A DNA stretch of 64,000 bases, taken from NCBI RefSeq assembly GCF_031851795.1, contig NZ_CP134696.1, forward strand, positions 744,001-808,000, read 5' to 3'. How positions within the stretch are numbered: the first letter of the stretch is position 1; each line of letters begins with the position of its first letter. The notes below the pieces were generated by a model. The model saw nothing but the letters and a program-made list of their open reading frames with translations. It ran no database searches and had not been told where the DNA came from. Position numbers and translations under genes: made by a program. Shown one piece after another: positions 18,442 through 29,300 of this stretch. Source of the DNA: Pontibacter sp. G13. GTDB taxonomy: Bacteria > Bacteroidota > Bacteroidia > J057.

Positions 18442-18681
18442 ATGAATTCCCACAGACCTTCCCCACTATCCGAGCTCGGCAAGACCGATACATTCATCTT
18501 TCGACCCAAACGCCATTTTGGCTTGTGGAAATCGCTCCTGATCATTTTGGGATTCGTCGGGATAGGTCTTGCCATGTACTATGCACTTCCTTGGGATGAG
18601 ACCATTCAGCAGGAAACCTCCCTTCCCGGCGAAACCGACTTTGACTGGCGTCCCATTCCAGGAGAACGTTATCCTTCCTGA
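18442..18681 (+). CDS. Small single-span membrane protein (79 aa)
   Basis: A 79-residue protein with one transmembrane segment (WKSLLIILGFVGIGLAMYYAL, split here by its basic left flank RPKRHFG) and an acidic tail. The positive residues before the helix suggest N-in, C-out topology. No family recognised. Its 3' end overlaps the convergent hydrolase-OsmC gene by 13 bases. The upstream ATG at 18406 is possible but adds unlikely sequence. Confidence 0.55.
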   Translation: MNSHRPSPLSELGKTDTFIFRPKRHFGLWKSLLIILGFVGIGLAMYYALPWDETIQQETSLPGETDFDWRPIPGERYPS

Positions 18682-19925
18682 TCCCCACCGAGTTCACTAT
18701 CGATGACCACGGGTTGATTAAGGGTCCGATTGACAGGGCATCTTTCAGCAATTTCCTTCAATCTAGCCCGCTGCTCGTCAGACAAATCCCCCAAAAATTC
18801 CAGCCGCTTGAATATATGGTCCAACTTCTGCGGTCGCTCTTCCGAAAGGGCCATATCCTCTGGGTAGCGTTTTTCATGATTCAGGTGGACTACCACTTCC
18901 TCCAAGGGCCATTTCTTTCGATCCGCATACATCCTCAGGGTCATCCCCGTACAAGCTCCCAAAGCAGCCAGCAATAGATCATACGGAGATGGCCCCAAAT
19001 CATCTCCTCCTACAGACTTGGGTTCGTCTGCCCACAACGTATGGCTTCCCATCCTGATTTCGGTCGTGTACCCCGTCTTTCCTATTCTGGCAACTGCCTG
19101 TTGATCTGTGAGCACAGGGTCCGAGTCCGCCAATTCGAGGTACCTCGATGACCAAGCAGCAACTACAGATCCCACGTATTCTGCATCTGCTTTCCTGCCC
19201 ATCAAGTGATCGCCTCCATCCAAAGACAGAAAACTTTTGGGATGCCGAGCCATTTCGTAAATCTTTCGGGCATTGTCGATTCCTACAATCTGATCTTGCG
19301 GTGAATGGACAATCAGCAGCGATTTTTTCAACTTGGTAAGGGTAGCAGCTACGTCATGTGATTCGAGGTCCCGAAGGAAATGTCGTTGAATGACAAAAGG
19401 CCGTCCAGCAATCAATACCTGAGCTTCCCCTTCTTGCTCGATGAGGGCCTGCATACTTCCAAATAAATGCTTGACATGCTCCGGATTGGAAGGTGCACCG
19501 ATCGTTGCCACTGCCCTGACTGACGGCAATTGTTCAGAGGCCAATAGTACGCCAGCTCCTCCGAGCGAATGCCCTACAAGAAGTTGAGGTGCTTCATAAT
19601 GCGTGGACAGAAAGTTTGCCACATCCAAAATGTCGGCAATCTGGGTGGAAAAGTTGGTTTCATAGAATTCTCCTTCACTTTCCCCTACCCCAGCAAAATC
19701 GAACCGAATCACAGCAAATCCCGACTGAGTGAGAGACAAACTGATGGTTTTTTCGGCTCGAAGGTTTTTGCCACAAGTAAAGCAGTGGGCAAAGATGGCA
19801 TAAGCTCTCGGCCGTTCTTTGAGGGGTAAATCCATCTGGGCAGAAAGGTTCAGCCCGTTTCGATTGGGAATTTGAAGAGTTTGAGTGCGCATCCTTTTAA
19901 GATCGTTGAGGGAAATATTGACCAT
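18669..19925 (-). CDS. Bifunctional alpha/beta hydrolase-OsmC fusion protein
   Basis: 418 residues in two domains. Residues ~15-260 form an alpha/beta hydrolase with the nucleophile in VGHSLGGAG (S120) and a likely catalytic His in DGGDHLMG. Residues ~285-410 are OsmC: a Cys in LGACTGMTLRMY and a second in ERCPVNRT form the peroxide-reducing pair. OsmC domains reduce organic hydroperoxides. The fused hydrolase could release or prepare substrates. This fusion is known in several bacterial groups. Start uncertain: MRTQTLQIP at 19892 is an alternative. It overlaps the small membrane protein gene at its 3' end. Confidence 0.92.
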   Translation of the reverse strand: MVNISLNDLKRMRTQTLQIPNRNGLNLSAQMDLPLKERPRAYAIFAHCFTCGKNLRAEKTISLSLTQSGFAVIRFDFAGVGESEGEFYETNFSTQIADILDVANFLSTHYEAPQLLVGHSLGGAGVLLASEQLPSVRAVATIGAPSNPEHVKHLFGSMQALIEQEGEAQVLIAGRPFVIQRHFLRDLESHDVAATLTKLKKSLLIVHSPQDQIVGIDNARKIYEMARHPKSFLSLDGGDHLMGRKADAEYVGSVVAAWSSRYLELADSDPVLTDQQAVARIGKTGYTTEIRMGSHTLWADEPKSVGGDDLGPSPYDLLLAALGACTGMTLRMYADRKKWPLEEVVVHLNHEKRYPEDMALSEERPQKLDHIFKRLEFLGDLSDEQRARLKEIAERCPVNRTLNQPVVIDSELGGDQEG

Positions 19926-19954
19926 TCTTGGTGCTGAAAACCAGCAGGCATGAT

Positions 19955-19982
19955 CAAACCTAACCCAAACAAACCATTCAAA
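19955..19982 (-). promoter_or_regulatory. Candidate Bacteroidota promoter for the hydrolase-OsmC gene
   Basis: On the minus strand TAGGTTTG (19962-19955) matches the TAnnTTTG -7 consensus, and TTTG (19982-19979) is a possible -33 box 16 bases away, slightly shorter than usual. The predicted start point is about 25 bases before the ATG at 19925. Confidence 0.5.
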
Positions 19983-20327
19983 TGCACATTTTATGTCAGC
20001 AACCCTACAAGAAGGCGATTATTCCCAAACTTGAGGACTTTGGATATTCCCGCGAAAGACTTCCACAGATAGATGCTGTAGTTTTGTGGATTCATTCATC
20101 TTCATTTGCCCTATGAATCACATTTGTACCCTCGAAGCTGGATATATACCTGAAAGATTCTATTGGGGGTTTGGGCAAGGATCTCCTCCTTTTGCAGTAG
20201 ATCTTGCAAAGGTTTGCATTCATTAATTTACCGAAAAGAATCCCTGTAATAATTTACGCTTTTGCAGAATATAGGAAAATGATAGCGGCTACTAATTTCA
20301 AATCCGAGTAATCAGTAGCCCCGCAAC
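19983..20327. other. Divergent intergenic region before the giant surface genes
   Basis: No gene or terminator recognised. It must contain the promoter and leader of the 986-residue surface protein gene. Several AT-rich stretches (20220-20310) are candidates, but none matches the full TAnnTTTG consensus well. Confidence 0.35.
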
Positions 20328-23288
20328 ATGGATCGAAAAAGACCCTTCAACATTGGTAATCGTCTTGTTCTTGGAAACAGAATTTCAACTATCGCAAAAT
20401 TGGGTGCAATTGGAGGGGCAATAGCCGTTGCCTCCCTTTTGATGGTCACCCAGGTCAGCAATTCCACTCCTCTCGACAACCTCCTCTTTTCCTTCACGAC
20501 GCCCAACGAAATCGTGGCTTGCGGAGAGGATGCCACCTTTGAGGTAGGAATTGTCAACTCGATGGGATTTGCCCTGACAGGACAGGAGGTCACCATTGAC
20601 CTACCTCCTGGTGTGTATTACGTCCCAAGTTCCGCGGCAGGGATTACCGGCCCATCCGTATCGGAGTCTGACATTTCGGATCTAAACGAGCCGGTATTCA
20701 CCTTGGGCAATCTCGCCGATGAAGGCGAAATCGAATTTTCCATTGACTATCGAGCCGATGTCGATGGAATGAATTACATGCTGGGAGGAAATACTCCCCG
20801 GAACATCGTTACGCTGAACACCAATGAAGGGACCGCTTCCGAGAATTCGCAAGCATATAATATTTTATATGCGGCCCTGAACATTCTAAGCGTCAATCCC
20901 ACCTCCCAGACTATCACGAACGGAGATACTACCACTCGGTCGTTCAATGTGGTCAATGCGGGTAATGGATACATCGACCAACTCTACATCTCCGACATTC
21001 ACAACGAAGACCTCGAATGGATTTCGGCCAATGTAGGAACGTTGAATGCCACCAAGGACACCTTGATCCTCACGAGTACGGATTTCCAATCTATCGGCAA
21101 CGGGGATGGATATCTGAATACCAACGAATCGATATCCATCACCCAGACCTTGGTGGGCAATAGCTGCGAAGACCAGACGATCAGTTCGGTCATTCAGGCA
21201 CATTGGGGATGTGATGGACAAATGGTCTCTACCAGCAATACCAACGCCCACGTCACCGTCAACCGGAAACTGCCAAACATCTCCGTGTCCTCCACCCAGG
21301 ATTTAGATGCCTGTTTCGGGACCGGTGAATTGAGCGATCAATCCATCACGCTCAACAATAAAGGCGAAGGAACGGCTCTGAATGTATCCGTTTCCATCTA
21401 CAAAGCAAACACTGGAAGCTTGGACAACTCCATCTTCTCGGCGATCGATACGAGCAGCATCATGATTTCCATTGATGGAGGAACCCCTGTTCACAAAGTG
21501 CCGGCTTCCGTTACCAATACTACCTCTACAGGAGATTATGGCTGTCTGGGTGCCAATCCGATTGGGCTGGTGGAACTGACCTTCCCAAGCATTTCCCCCG
21601 GACAGAAAATTGTCATTTCCTTCAAAACTCAAAATTGCTGCATCAATGCCTGTCTCGGTCAAGTCAACTCTGGCTGGAAATACCGGGTGGGATATACCGA
21701 CCGGTGCGCCACGGTGAACTCCAACAATACCTACACGGGACAATCTCCCAAGTCCGCCAACATGTCGATGTTCACGGAGTCCCCCTCTGACATTTCCGAT
21801 GGGCAGACCGAGACCTTCACCTATACCATTTCCTCCTATTCCAACAATTTCCCGGAAGGAGATGGAGGGCACTACAAGCTGGTATTTGATATACCGGATG
21901 GTTTGAGTTGGAGCGGCAATAGTGAAGACTTGACATGGGATTCCGGTCCCAACGAATGGGATTCTCACGGATTGAATTTCAATTCTTCCACGAAACAATT
22001 GACCGCCAAATTCGCGAAGTCCAACCCCTTCAATCTCCCCAAAACAGAGATTCACCTGAATTTGACAGGAGATTGTAGTGCGCCAGGGGCTTCAGATGGG
22101 GTCAAGACCGTCAATCTCAACGTGTACTATATCCCAGATTCGACCTGTGCAGGAGGAACCTGTGAGATTCCCATGATGTGCGGCCTTTCCTTGGAGGTGT
22201 ATCTGCACTGCCCGGGGCCATGCGATCAGGGATTATCCTTCAGATCCTACGATATCCAGCGGATTAGCTTTGGCGAACCTGACAACAACTACGATGGCAA
22301 GCCGGATGACTCAGGTTCCCTCAACATGTCTGATGTGAGAACCAATCGCGCCATGGTCAGTGATACGATTCGAGGTACCTTCTACGGACTTATCAAGACC
22401 TCTGGAAGTTATCCAAGCTGGGAATACGGATATGCCTCCACGACCATTGAGGAAGGCAAATATCTGACTGGAATCGGTGCTACGCTCAGAGTCTGGGATG
22501 CTTCCACCAGCCAGTATCTTTCCTGCGATGATGTCCCATTTACCTACACCACAGATGGGAATGACCGGACGTGGAACTACGACTTCAGTTTCTCGACGCT
22601 CAAAGATAGCTGCGGTCCATTCGATGGATTCCAATTTGGCGATGGGGACTCCGTCTGGCTGTATGCCGATTATCACATCACCGGAAATCCCGGAGGATAT
22701 GCCGCAGAAGTACTGGCCACTAACGAATTCTATGTAAGTGACATCGCCAATCCTACCCAATCTGCCAATAAGTTCCAGTGTGGAACTTGGCGAGGCAAAT
22801 ACACCTTGATCGGATATTACTTGGCCACAGGGTTCCGGGAGAACTTCACGATGAAGGCCTGTTCCAAAAACGTTCACCAGAAATTCTTCCTGAGTATCGG
22901 GGATTGCTGCTCCAACTTCAATGGTGGCAACATGTTCCCATCGGAATATCGCTACTGGGCTCACATCAAACGAGCGATGGTGGTCCTTCCGCCCAATTAC
23001 CGGGTGGCGGATATGTACGTCAAGCAATGGCGGACCAAGTACACCAACTCAACGGCGACAGAAACTGCCAACAATATCCAGCCAGTCTTCAATCGAAACG
23101 ACACCCTAATCTTCGATTTGGAGACCTATTATCTCCCATACGGCGGCAATATCAGGCTCAGCGACGATGGATTCTCCGGACAGCTGACCTTGACATTAGA
23201 GCCTACTTGCGATGTCCCGATAGATACCTATGAGAAGATTGATTGGCGATTCACCTTCATCAAGGCCCCTCGCCTCAGAGATCTCTAG
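20328..23288 (+). CDS. Large secreted Ig-like/DUF11-type surface protein without sorting domain
   Basis: 986 residues. A hydrophobic signal segment lies at ~24-43 after a basic N terminus. The remainder is a string of beta-rich domains typical of DUF11-like surface proteins: VNSMGFALTGQEVTIDLPPG, NVVNAGNGYIDQLYISDI, then a Cys-containing region. The late segment SDVRTNRAMVSDTIRGTF is, from memory, conserved in giant Saprospiria surface proteins. The protein stops soon after KIDWRFTFIKA with no T9SS C-terminal domain and no gliding-motility-type tail, so it may be truncated or depend on its neighbour for surface fixation. The next gene starts 71 bases later on the same strand, so the pair is probably an operon. 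Confidence 0.8.
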   Translation: MDRKRPFNIGNRLVLGNRISTIAKLGAIGGAIAVASLLMVTQVSNSTPLDNLLFSFTTPNEIVACGEDATFEVGIVNSMGFALTGQEVTIDLPPGVYYVPSSAAGITGPSVSESDISDLNEPVFTLGNLADEGEIEFSIDYRADVDGMNYMLGGNTPRNIVTLNTNEGTASENSQAYNILYAALNILSVNPTSQTITNGDTTTRSFNVVNAGNGYIDQLYISDIHNEDLEWISANVGTLNATKDTLILTSTDFQSIGNGDGYLNTNESISITQTLVGNSCEDQTISSVIQAHWGCDGQMVSTSNTNAHVTVNRKLPNISVSSTQDLDACFGTGELSDQSITLNNKGEGTALNVSVSIYKANTGSLDNSIFSAIDTSSIMISIDGGTPVHKVPASVTNTTSTGDYGCLGANPIGLVELTFPSISPGQKIVISFKTQNCCINACLGQVNSGWKYRVGYTDRCATVNSNNTYTGQSPKSANMSMFTESPSDISDGQTETFTYTISSYSNNFPEGDGGHYKLVFDIPDGLSWSGNSEDLTWDSGPNEWDSHGLNFNSSTKQLTAKFAKSNPFNLPKTEIHLNLTGDCSAPGASDGVKTVNLNVYYIPDSTCAGGTCEIPMMCGLSLEVYLHCPGPCDQGLSFRSYDIQRISFGEPDNNYDGKPDDSGSLNMSDVRTNRAMVSDTIRGTFYGLIKTSGSYPSWEYGYASTTIEEGKYLTGIGATLRVWDASTSQYLSCDDVPFTYTTDGNDRTWNYDFSFSTLKDSCGPFDGFQFGDGDSVWLYADYHITGNPGGYAAEVLATNEFYVSDIANPTQSANKFQCGTWRGKYTLIGYYLATGFRENFTMKACSKNVHQKFFLSIGDCCSNFNGGNMFPSEYRYWAHIKRAMVVLPPNYRVADMYVKQWRTKYTNSTATETANNIQPVFNRNDTLIFDLETYYLPYGGNIRLSDDGFSGQLTLTLEPTCDVPIDTYEKIDWRFTFIKAPRLRDL

Positions 23289-23359
23289 CCAACGGCTCTT
23301 CACCTGCACCTGAATCAACTACCTATTTTGCCCAACCTTCAAGGAACTATCGTTGGCAC

Positions 23360-26300
23360 ATGAGACCGACTATCAATAGCAAATACATATCAGCCTGCCT
23401 GCTCTTGGCGATTTTGGGGACCTTCTCCCCGCTCAATGGAACTTTGGTATCCACCGAACACGCTCCACTTGTCCCGGAAATTTGCGGCAATGGAATCGAC
23501 GACGATGGCAATGGTCTGACCGATGAGTTGGACCCTGCTTGCGGAAACCTCGCTATCTGGCTGAAAGCCGATGAAGGAGTCGAAACCTCTGGAGGCTCCA
23601 CTCCAGCCAATGGAGGTTCTGTTGCGATCTGGCGGGACCAATCCGGAAATGGCCATGATGCCGCCATTTCCAGCGCTGGAGATGAACCGACCTACCGGAG
23701 CACTGGAAATCATGGTCAGCCGACCCTAGATTTCGACGGGACGGATCGGCTTTCCATTTCCAATGAGGTCGTCTTGGACAGTGGCTATACCATCTTCGCC
23801 ATTGTCAATGTCGCAAGCGAGTCCATCAGCAAGCCTTTCTTCTCCAATCGTAACTCAAGGTCCCAGTTTCTCTATCTCGGGGTCACCAACAACAAGTCCT
23901 TTGCACTCCATGCTGGCCCCAACAACCTACTGGTGGGCAGTCAATATTGGGGAGCCAATCAAGATGTATTGGTGGTGTACACGGTAGATGATGCCTCTCG
24001 GGCATTCTTCACGATGGATGAAGCAGATGGCAGCTTAAACGGCAACAACTGGGAGAATGCCGGGAAAGAGCCTCCACATATCGGATTTGATAGCCCATCC
24101 GGCCAAAAATGGGAGGGGGACATCTCCGAAATCTTGGTCTATGACCGGAATCTCTCCTGCGATGAGCGAAAGGAAGTTTCCTATTACCTAGCGCAGAAAT
24201 ATGGGTTGACCTTCGATGGCTACGACGAATCTACCAACGGTTCCAATGGAATCGCCAATGACATTCAGGGTATCCAAAACAAGGGAACTGCCTACGACAA
24301 CATAGATTCCATCTATTCAGGTGGGGTCATCATCGAAGATGCAGGGTTTCTGTTTCAAGCAGGTGACCAAATCTTCATTGCACACAATGCCGAATCAGAC
24401 GGCAATGCCGATGTTCCTACAGGGCTTGAGCGCCGATTGATCAGGACTTGGTGGGCTGACTATGAATCCTGCAACAACTCCAGCGGGAATATCGACCTCA
24501 CATTTGACCTCAATTTCCTAGCCGGAGTGAACGAAACCATCAGTCCAAATGGATACCGGATAATCCTCTCCAATAGCCTGAATTTCGCCGGCGGAACGCT
24601 CCTGTCCACAGTTCCTTCTGTCTCGGGCAATACGGTTACCTTCAACATTCCGGCGCAGACCTTGGATGAAAAATACTTCACCATTGGTACCTCCAATGAT
24701 TCTGCCAGCCCCTTGACCAGTAGCGTGGCCATTGTGGAGATTTGCGGGAATGGCTCCGATGATGACAACAACAACTTGGCCGACGCCATCGACCCTCAGT
24801 GCGCCACCGTTTCTGCCTGGTTCAAAGCAGATCATGGGGTAGAGAAATCTGGAGGCCTCACAGCCGGAATTGGTGAATCTGTAGTGAAATGGCGCGACTA
24901 CAGCGGTAACGAAAACCACGCCCTGATCGAATCGGCAGGACAAGAACCCGTCTTCACAAATGTGGAAGGCAACCAAGCTTTGACCTTTGACAATAGTGAT
25001 CGATTGAAGCTGACCTTTGATCCCAATCTGACCGCGGGATACACCATTTTTGCAGTGGTTTCCCGGACAGCGGGCGCGGGATTGAAGCCTTGGTTCTCCA
25101 ACCGTAACAACCTCGGACAGAACCTCTACGCAGGGAACGTCAATGAAAAAACCTATGTCTATCAAGCGGGCGACAATGCCGGATTGGCAGGAGAAACCGT
25201 CTGGGGAGATGATGAGAATGTCATCATTTCCTTTACAGGTACGGCTTCGGGAAGAACCCTCCACTTCAACGGAAGCTCGGACAATAGCATCACAGGCAAT
25301 CAATGGTTGAATGCAGGAAACACGGATGCCTATCTAGGGTTTGACCCATACACCTCCGAATCTTGGGAAGGCTCCATCTCGGAGATCATTATTTACGAAC
25401 AGGTGCTTGACTGCGAACAACGCAAAGAGGTTGAATTTTACCTGACCAACAAGTACAGCAAGACTACCGATCACTTTGATGAGACCTCGACTGGGTCCAA
25501 TGGCCTCACGGAGGATCTTGGAGGAATCCTAGATCGCGGGAAGGTCGAAAGCGATGTAACCACTACTGCCATTGGCTCACTGACATTGACAGATGTCAGC
25601 TTTCTCACCAATGCAGGAGATGCCCTGTACATGGCACACAATAATCAGACAGGGAAATCTGCCCTGCACATGCCCGAGGCCCTGCAATACCGAATCATGA
25701 CTGCTTGGTATGCGGACTATTCCAGCTGTGCCGGATCAGGTGGCGAGATCACGTTGGTGTTTGATTTGGATGAATTGATCCCAGGAGAGAATTCAGACAC
25801 CATGCCCGGATTCAAGCTATTGCTCGCTTCAGAATCAGATTTTTCCGATGTCACCTTGGTGGAGACTCCATACACCCTCAATGCAGGCCAATTGACCTAC
25901 ACGCTCAATGTCTTGGCGTTGCAGGACAAATTCATATCCGTAGGCGTCACCACAGAAGATGTCGGCTCTGCTCCTATTCCAGAGATCTGCAACAATGGCA
26001 TTGATGATGACAACGATGGGCTCATAGACTGCTACGATCCAGACTGTATCGGAAACGCCAATTGCCCAGATCGTGATGGAGATGGCATCCCTGATCCATT
26101 GGACTTGGATATGGATGGCGATGGAGTAGCCAATGAAGCCGAGGGTACGGACGATCCAGATGGGGACGGATTCACCAATCAGGAGGATATCGACTCGGAT
26201 GGGGATGGAATTCCTGATTTTGTAGAAGCACAATCTTCAGGGAACTTCAAGGCCCTATCCGGCAAAGATGTCAACAACAATGGGTGGGATGATGCCTTCG

Positions 26301-29300
26301 ACATTTACGTAGGTGGGGTACCTCCCCTGTGTGTGGACACCGATCTGGATGGAACCCCAGACATGTATGACACCAATTCGGATCAGGATACCGAGACTGA
26401 CTTCATTGAGGCTTGGGACTCCAACAACGATGGCAGTGCCAACACCAGCCCCTCCTTGGCTGACGTCGATCAGGACGGCTTGGATGATGCATTTGATCAG
26501 GATTTGGCCAGTTGGGACGCTACCAACGGTCAAACCCCCAATTCTTTCCCGGCACATGATGGGGGAACGGATCGCGACTGGCGGATTCAGCCATCATCCT
26601 ACAACGCATTGCCGGGAGGACATCTGAGCAATTTTGTAGATGGTGAGACCAACTGGTACACATTTACCCAAGACAAAGTCCGCTATCGTCCAGCGACGAT
26701 TCAGCTTTCTTCACCGAATCCCACAGTAGACGGAATCGCCAAGACCGTCACGTGGACCTTGAACGTCAAAAACGCTAGCGGATCTTCGACCATGGATAAT
26801 GCTTGGTTCCATATCAAGACTCCCTCTGGTGCAGTGGAAATCCTCTCGGTAACGGAGACGGATGGAACGCCTGTAGATTTGGCGGGAGACATCTATCCCG
26901 TTGGATTCGTAGGAAAAAGCAAGACCAAGCAATACTACGTTACAGCCAGTTACGGCAACTGCTCTCCTGACTATATCGAGGTCTATAGCGGCTTCGAATG
27001 TTCTGGATATCCCGTGTCATTTGAAAGCTTCACTTGCCCATACACGCAATCGGAACTTCATGTAGAGCCTAAGCCTGCCGAGCTGCAAGTGCGAATTTCA
27101 GGAGCCACAATAGGAGGGGCTTGTTCCAATACCGTGGAAGTAACGGTAGAACTGGCCAGTGTCAAACAGACCCATGTGGACAATATCGAGCTGACGGTCA
27201 GCTTGCCCGGATCAGGCTCTATCGATCTACAGGCCAATAGCACTCAACTAAAATATCCCCTGAGCGATTCGTACGAAATCCTCAGAGATCCACTCGTGCG
27301 CCAAAACACCTTCCAGATCAAATTGATGGAGTCCGACAGTACGCTCAAAGCGGATGGCCTCCCCGGTGTATTGGACCTCTCGAACAACCGAGCGATGGTC
27401 AAATTCACGATGGATCTGGGATCGGATTTCCAGCCGGGTGAATATGTCTTGGTTTCGACCGCCTCCACGGAGCCTTGTGGCAAGGATTTGCCTGAAATCA
27501 ACTTGATCTACGACCCTAGCGTCCAGTTCGACAAAAACACCATATCAGGCCTGAGTGATCAGGCGCTCAAAGCATGGAGTGTCATGTGGGCCGATGCAAA
27601 CGGAGATGGCTATGAAGACGCCTTCTTCCCCAATTTCGACCTATCAGGAGGGAGCTATCTCTTCCTAAACCAGCAAGATGGTACATTCACCCAAGCCACC
27701 ACGAATATCGATTTCAGCAATTCACGTGGTGCAGCTGCAGGGGCTTCTTGGGCAGATTTCGACAATGACGGTGACTTGGATGTGTACATTTCCAATGATG
27801 TCCAGGCGGTGAACGAGCTCTTCCTAAACCAAGGAAATGGCACATTTGTCAAAACCCAAGCAGGGGATGCGACTACCTACAGTGGCTATTGCCACAATGC
27901 CGTATGGGTCGATTATGACAAAGACGGTTTGCTGGACCTTTACTCCACCGATTACTTCCCGACGAGATTCAACCAGCTCTTCCACAATGAAGGGGACGGA
28001 ACCTTCAAGGCGGTTGGTGGAACTCCCGTTACGGATGAAGCAGCATTCTCTATGGGTGCAACCTGGAGCGATTACGATTGCGATGGTTTGCCAGACCTCT
28101 TCGTGCCAAATGGCGGAAACGCGGACAACTCCCTATATCACAATGAAGGAAATGGACAATTTGCCAAAATCACCCTCGGACATATTGTCTCAGACGGAGG
28201 AACCTCTACGGGATCAAGCTGGGGAGACTACGACAATGATGGAGATCCAGACTTGTATGTGACCAATGCCGCCAACCAGCGCAACTTCTTCTACCGCAAC
28301 AACGGCAATGGAAGCTTCACCAAGGATACCTCGCTCCAGATCACCAAAATTGCCGCCAACTCGCATGGTAGTGCTTGGGGCGATCTGAACAACGACGGAT
28401 GGTTGGATCTGTTTGTGGCCAATAACGCCAATCAGACAAATCAACTCTACATCAATGACGGTCAAGGAGATTTCAGTCTGATGGAAAACCCCATCACTGA
28501 AGATGAGGAGAACTCTATGGCGGGGGCATTCGCAGACTATGACAATGACGGCGACTTGGATCTCTTGGTAGCCAACCTAGACCAAGCTCCTTCCTTCTAC
28601 GTCAACAGCCGAGGCGGATGTAACAGCTATCTCTGTTTCAAATTGACGGGAACCGTATCCAACCGGTCTGCCATTGGTGCAAAAATTCGCGTGAAGGCCA
28701 ATTTAGGTGATACCACCGTTTGGCAAATGCGTGAGGTAAGCGCCCAGTCAGGAGGTACCTCTGCCCAAAGCCAGATCAACCCCCTATTTGGCCTTGGCAA
28801 TGCCACTCAGGCAGACTCTATCATCATCGAGTGGCCATCCGGATATACCCAATATCTCACCAATATCCCGGTAGACGATTGTGTCGAAGAAACCGAACCT
28901 GATGGGTTTAGGCTCTGTGGAACCATCTACCATGATGCCAACGGAAACTGTAGCCAAGACGGCAATGAACGAGGAATCCCGAACATCTTGGTAAAGATCA
29001 TGCCGGGCGAGAAATATGTGACGACCGATGAAAATGGTGATTTCTCGGTCTACAGAAACATCGGCACCTACACGATCGAGCCTGTGTTGGGTGAAGACTG
29101 GGCCATCACGACCAGCTGTGCATCATCGCATACAGCCACGATCAACGCCGGGGATGAAGACAATCCCGAGAATTGTTCCTACAACTTTGCGATCACGCCT
29201 GATTGCGATGGACCGAATCTTTCGCTAGGTCTGGCTTCTACAGCACGATCATTTGGCAACCGGAACATGGTTCAGGTATCGTACGGAAACCGAGGCACTC

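Noticed and set aside
23243-23359. N-terminal extension of the 2307-residue protein to 23243
   Set aside because: It overlaps the end of the 986-residue gene in another frame, and the ATG at 23360 gives a proper signal peptide.
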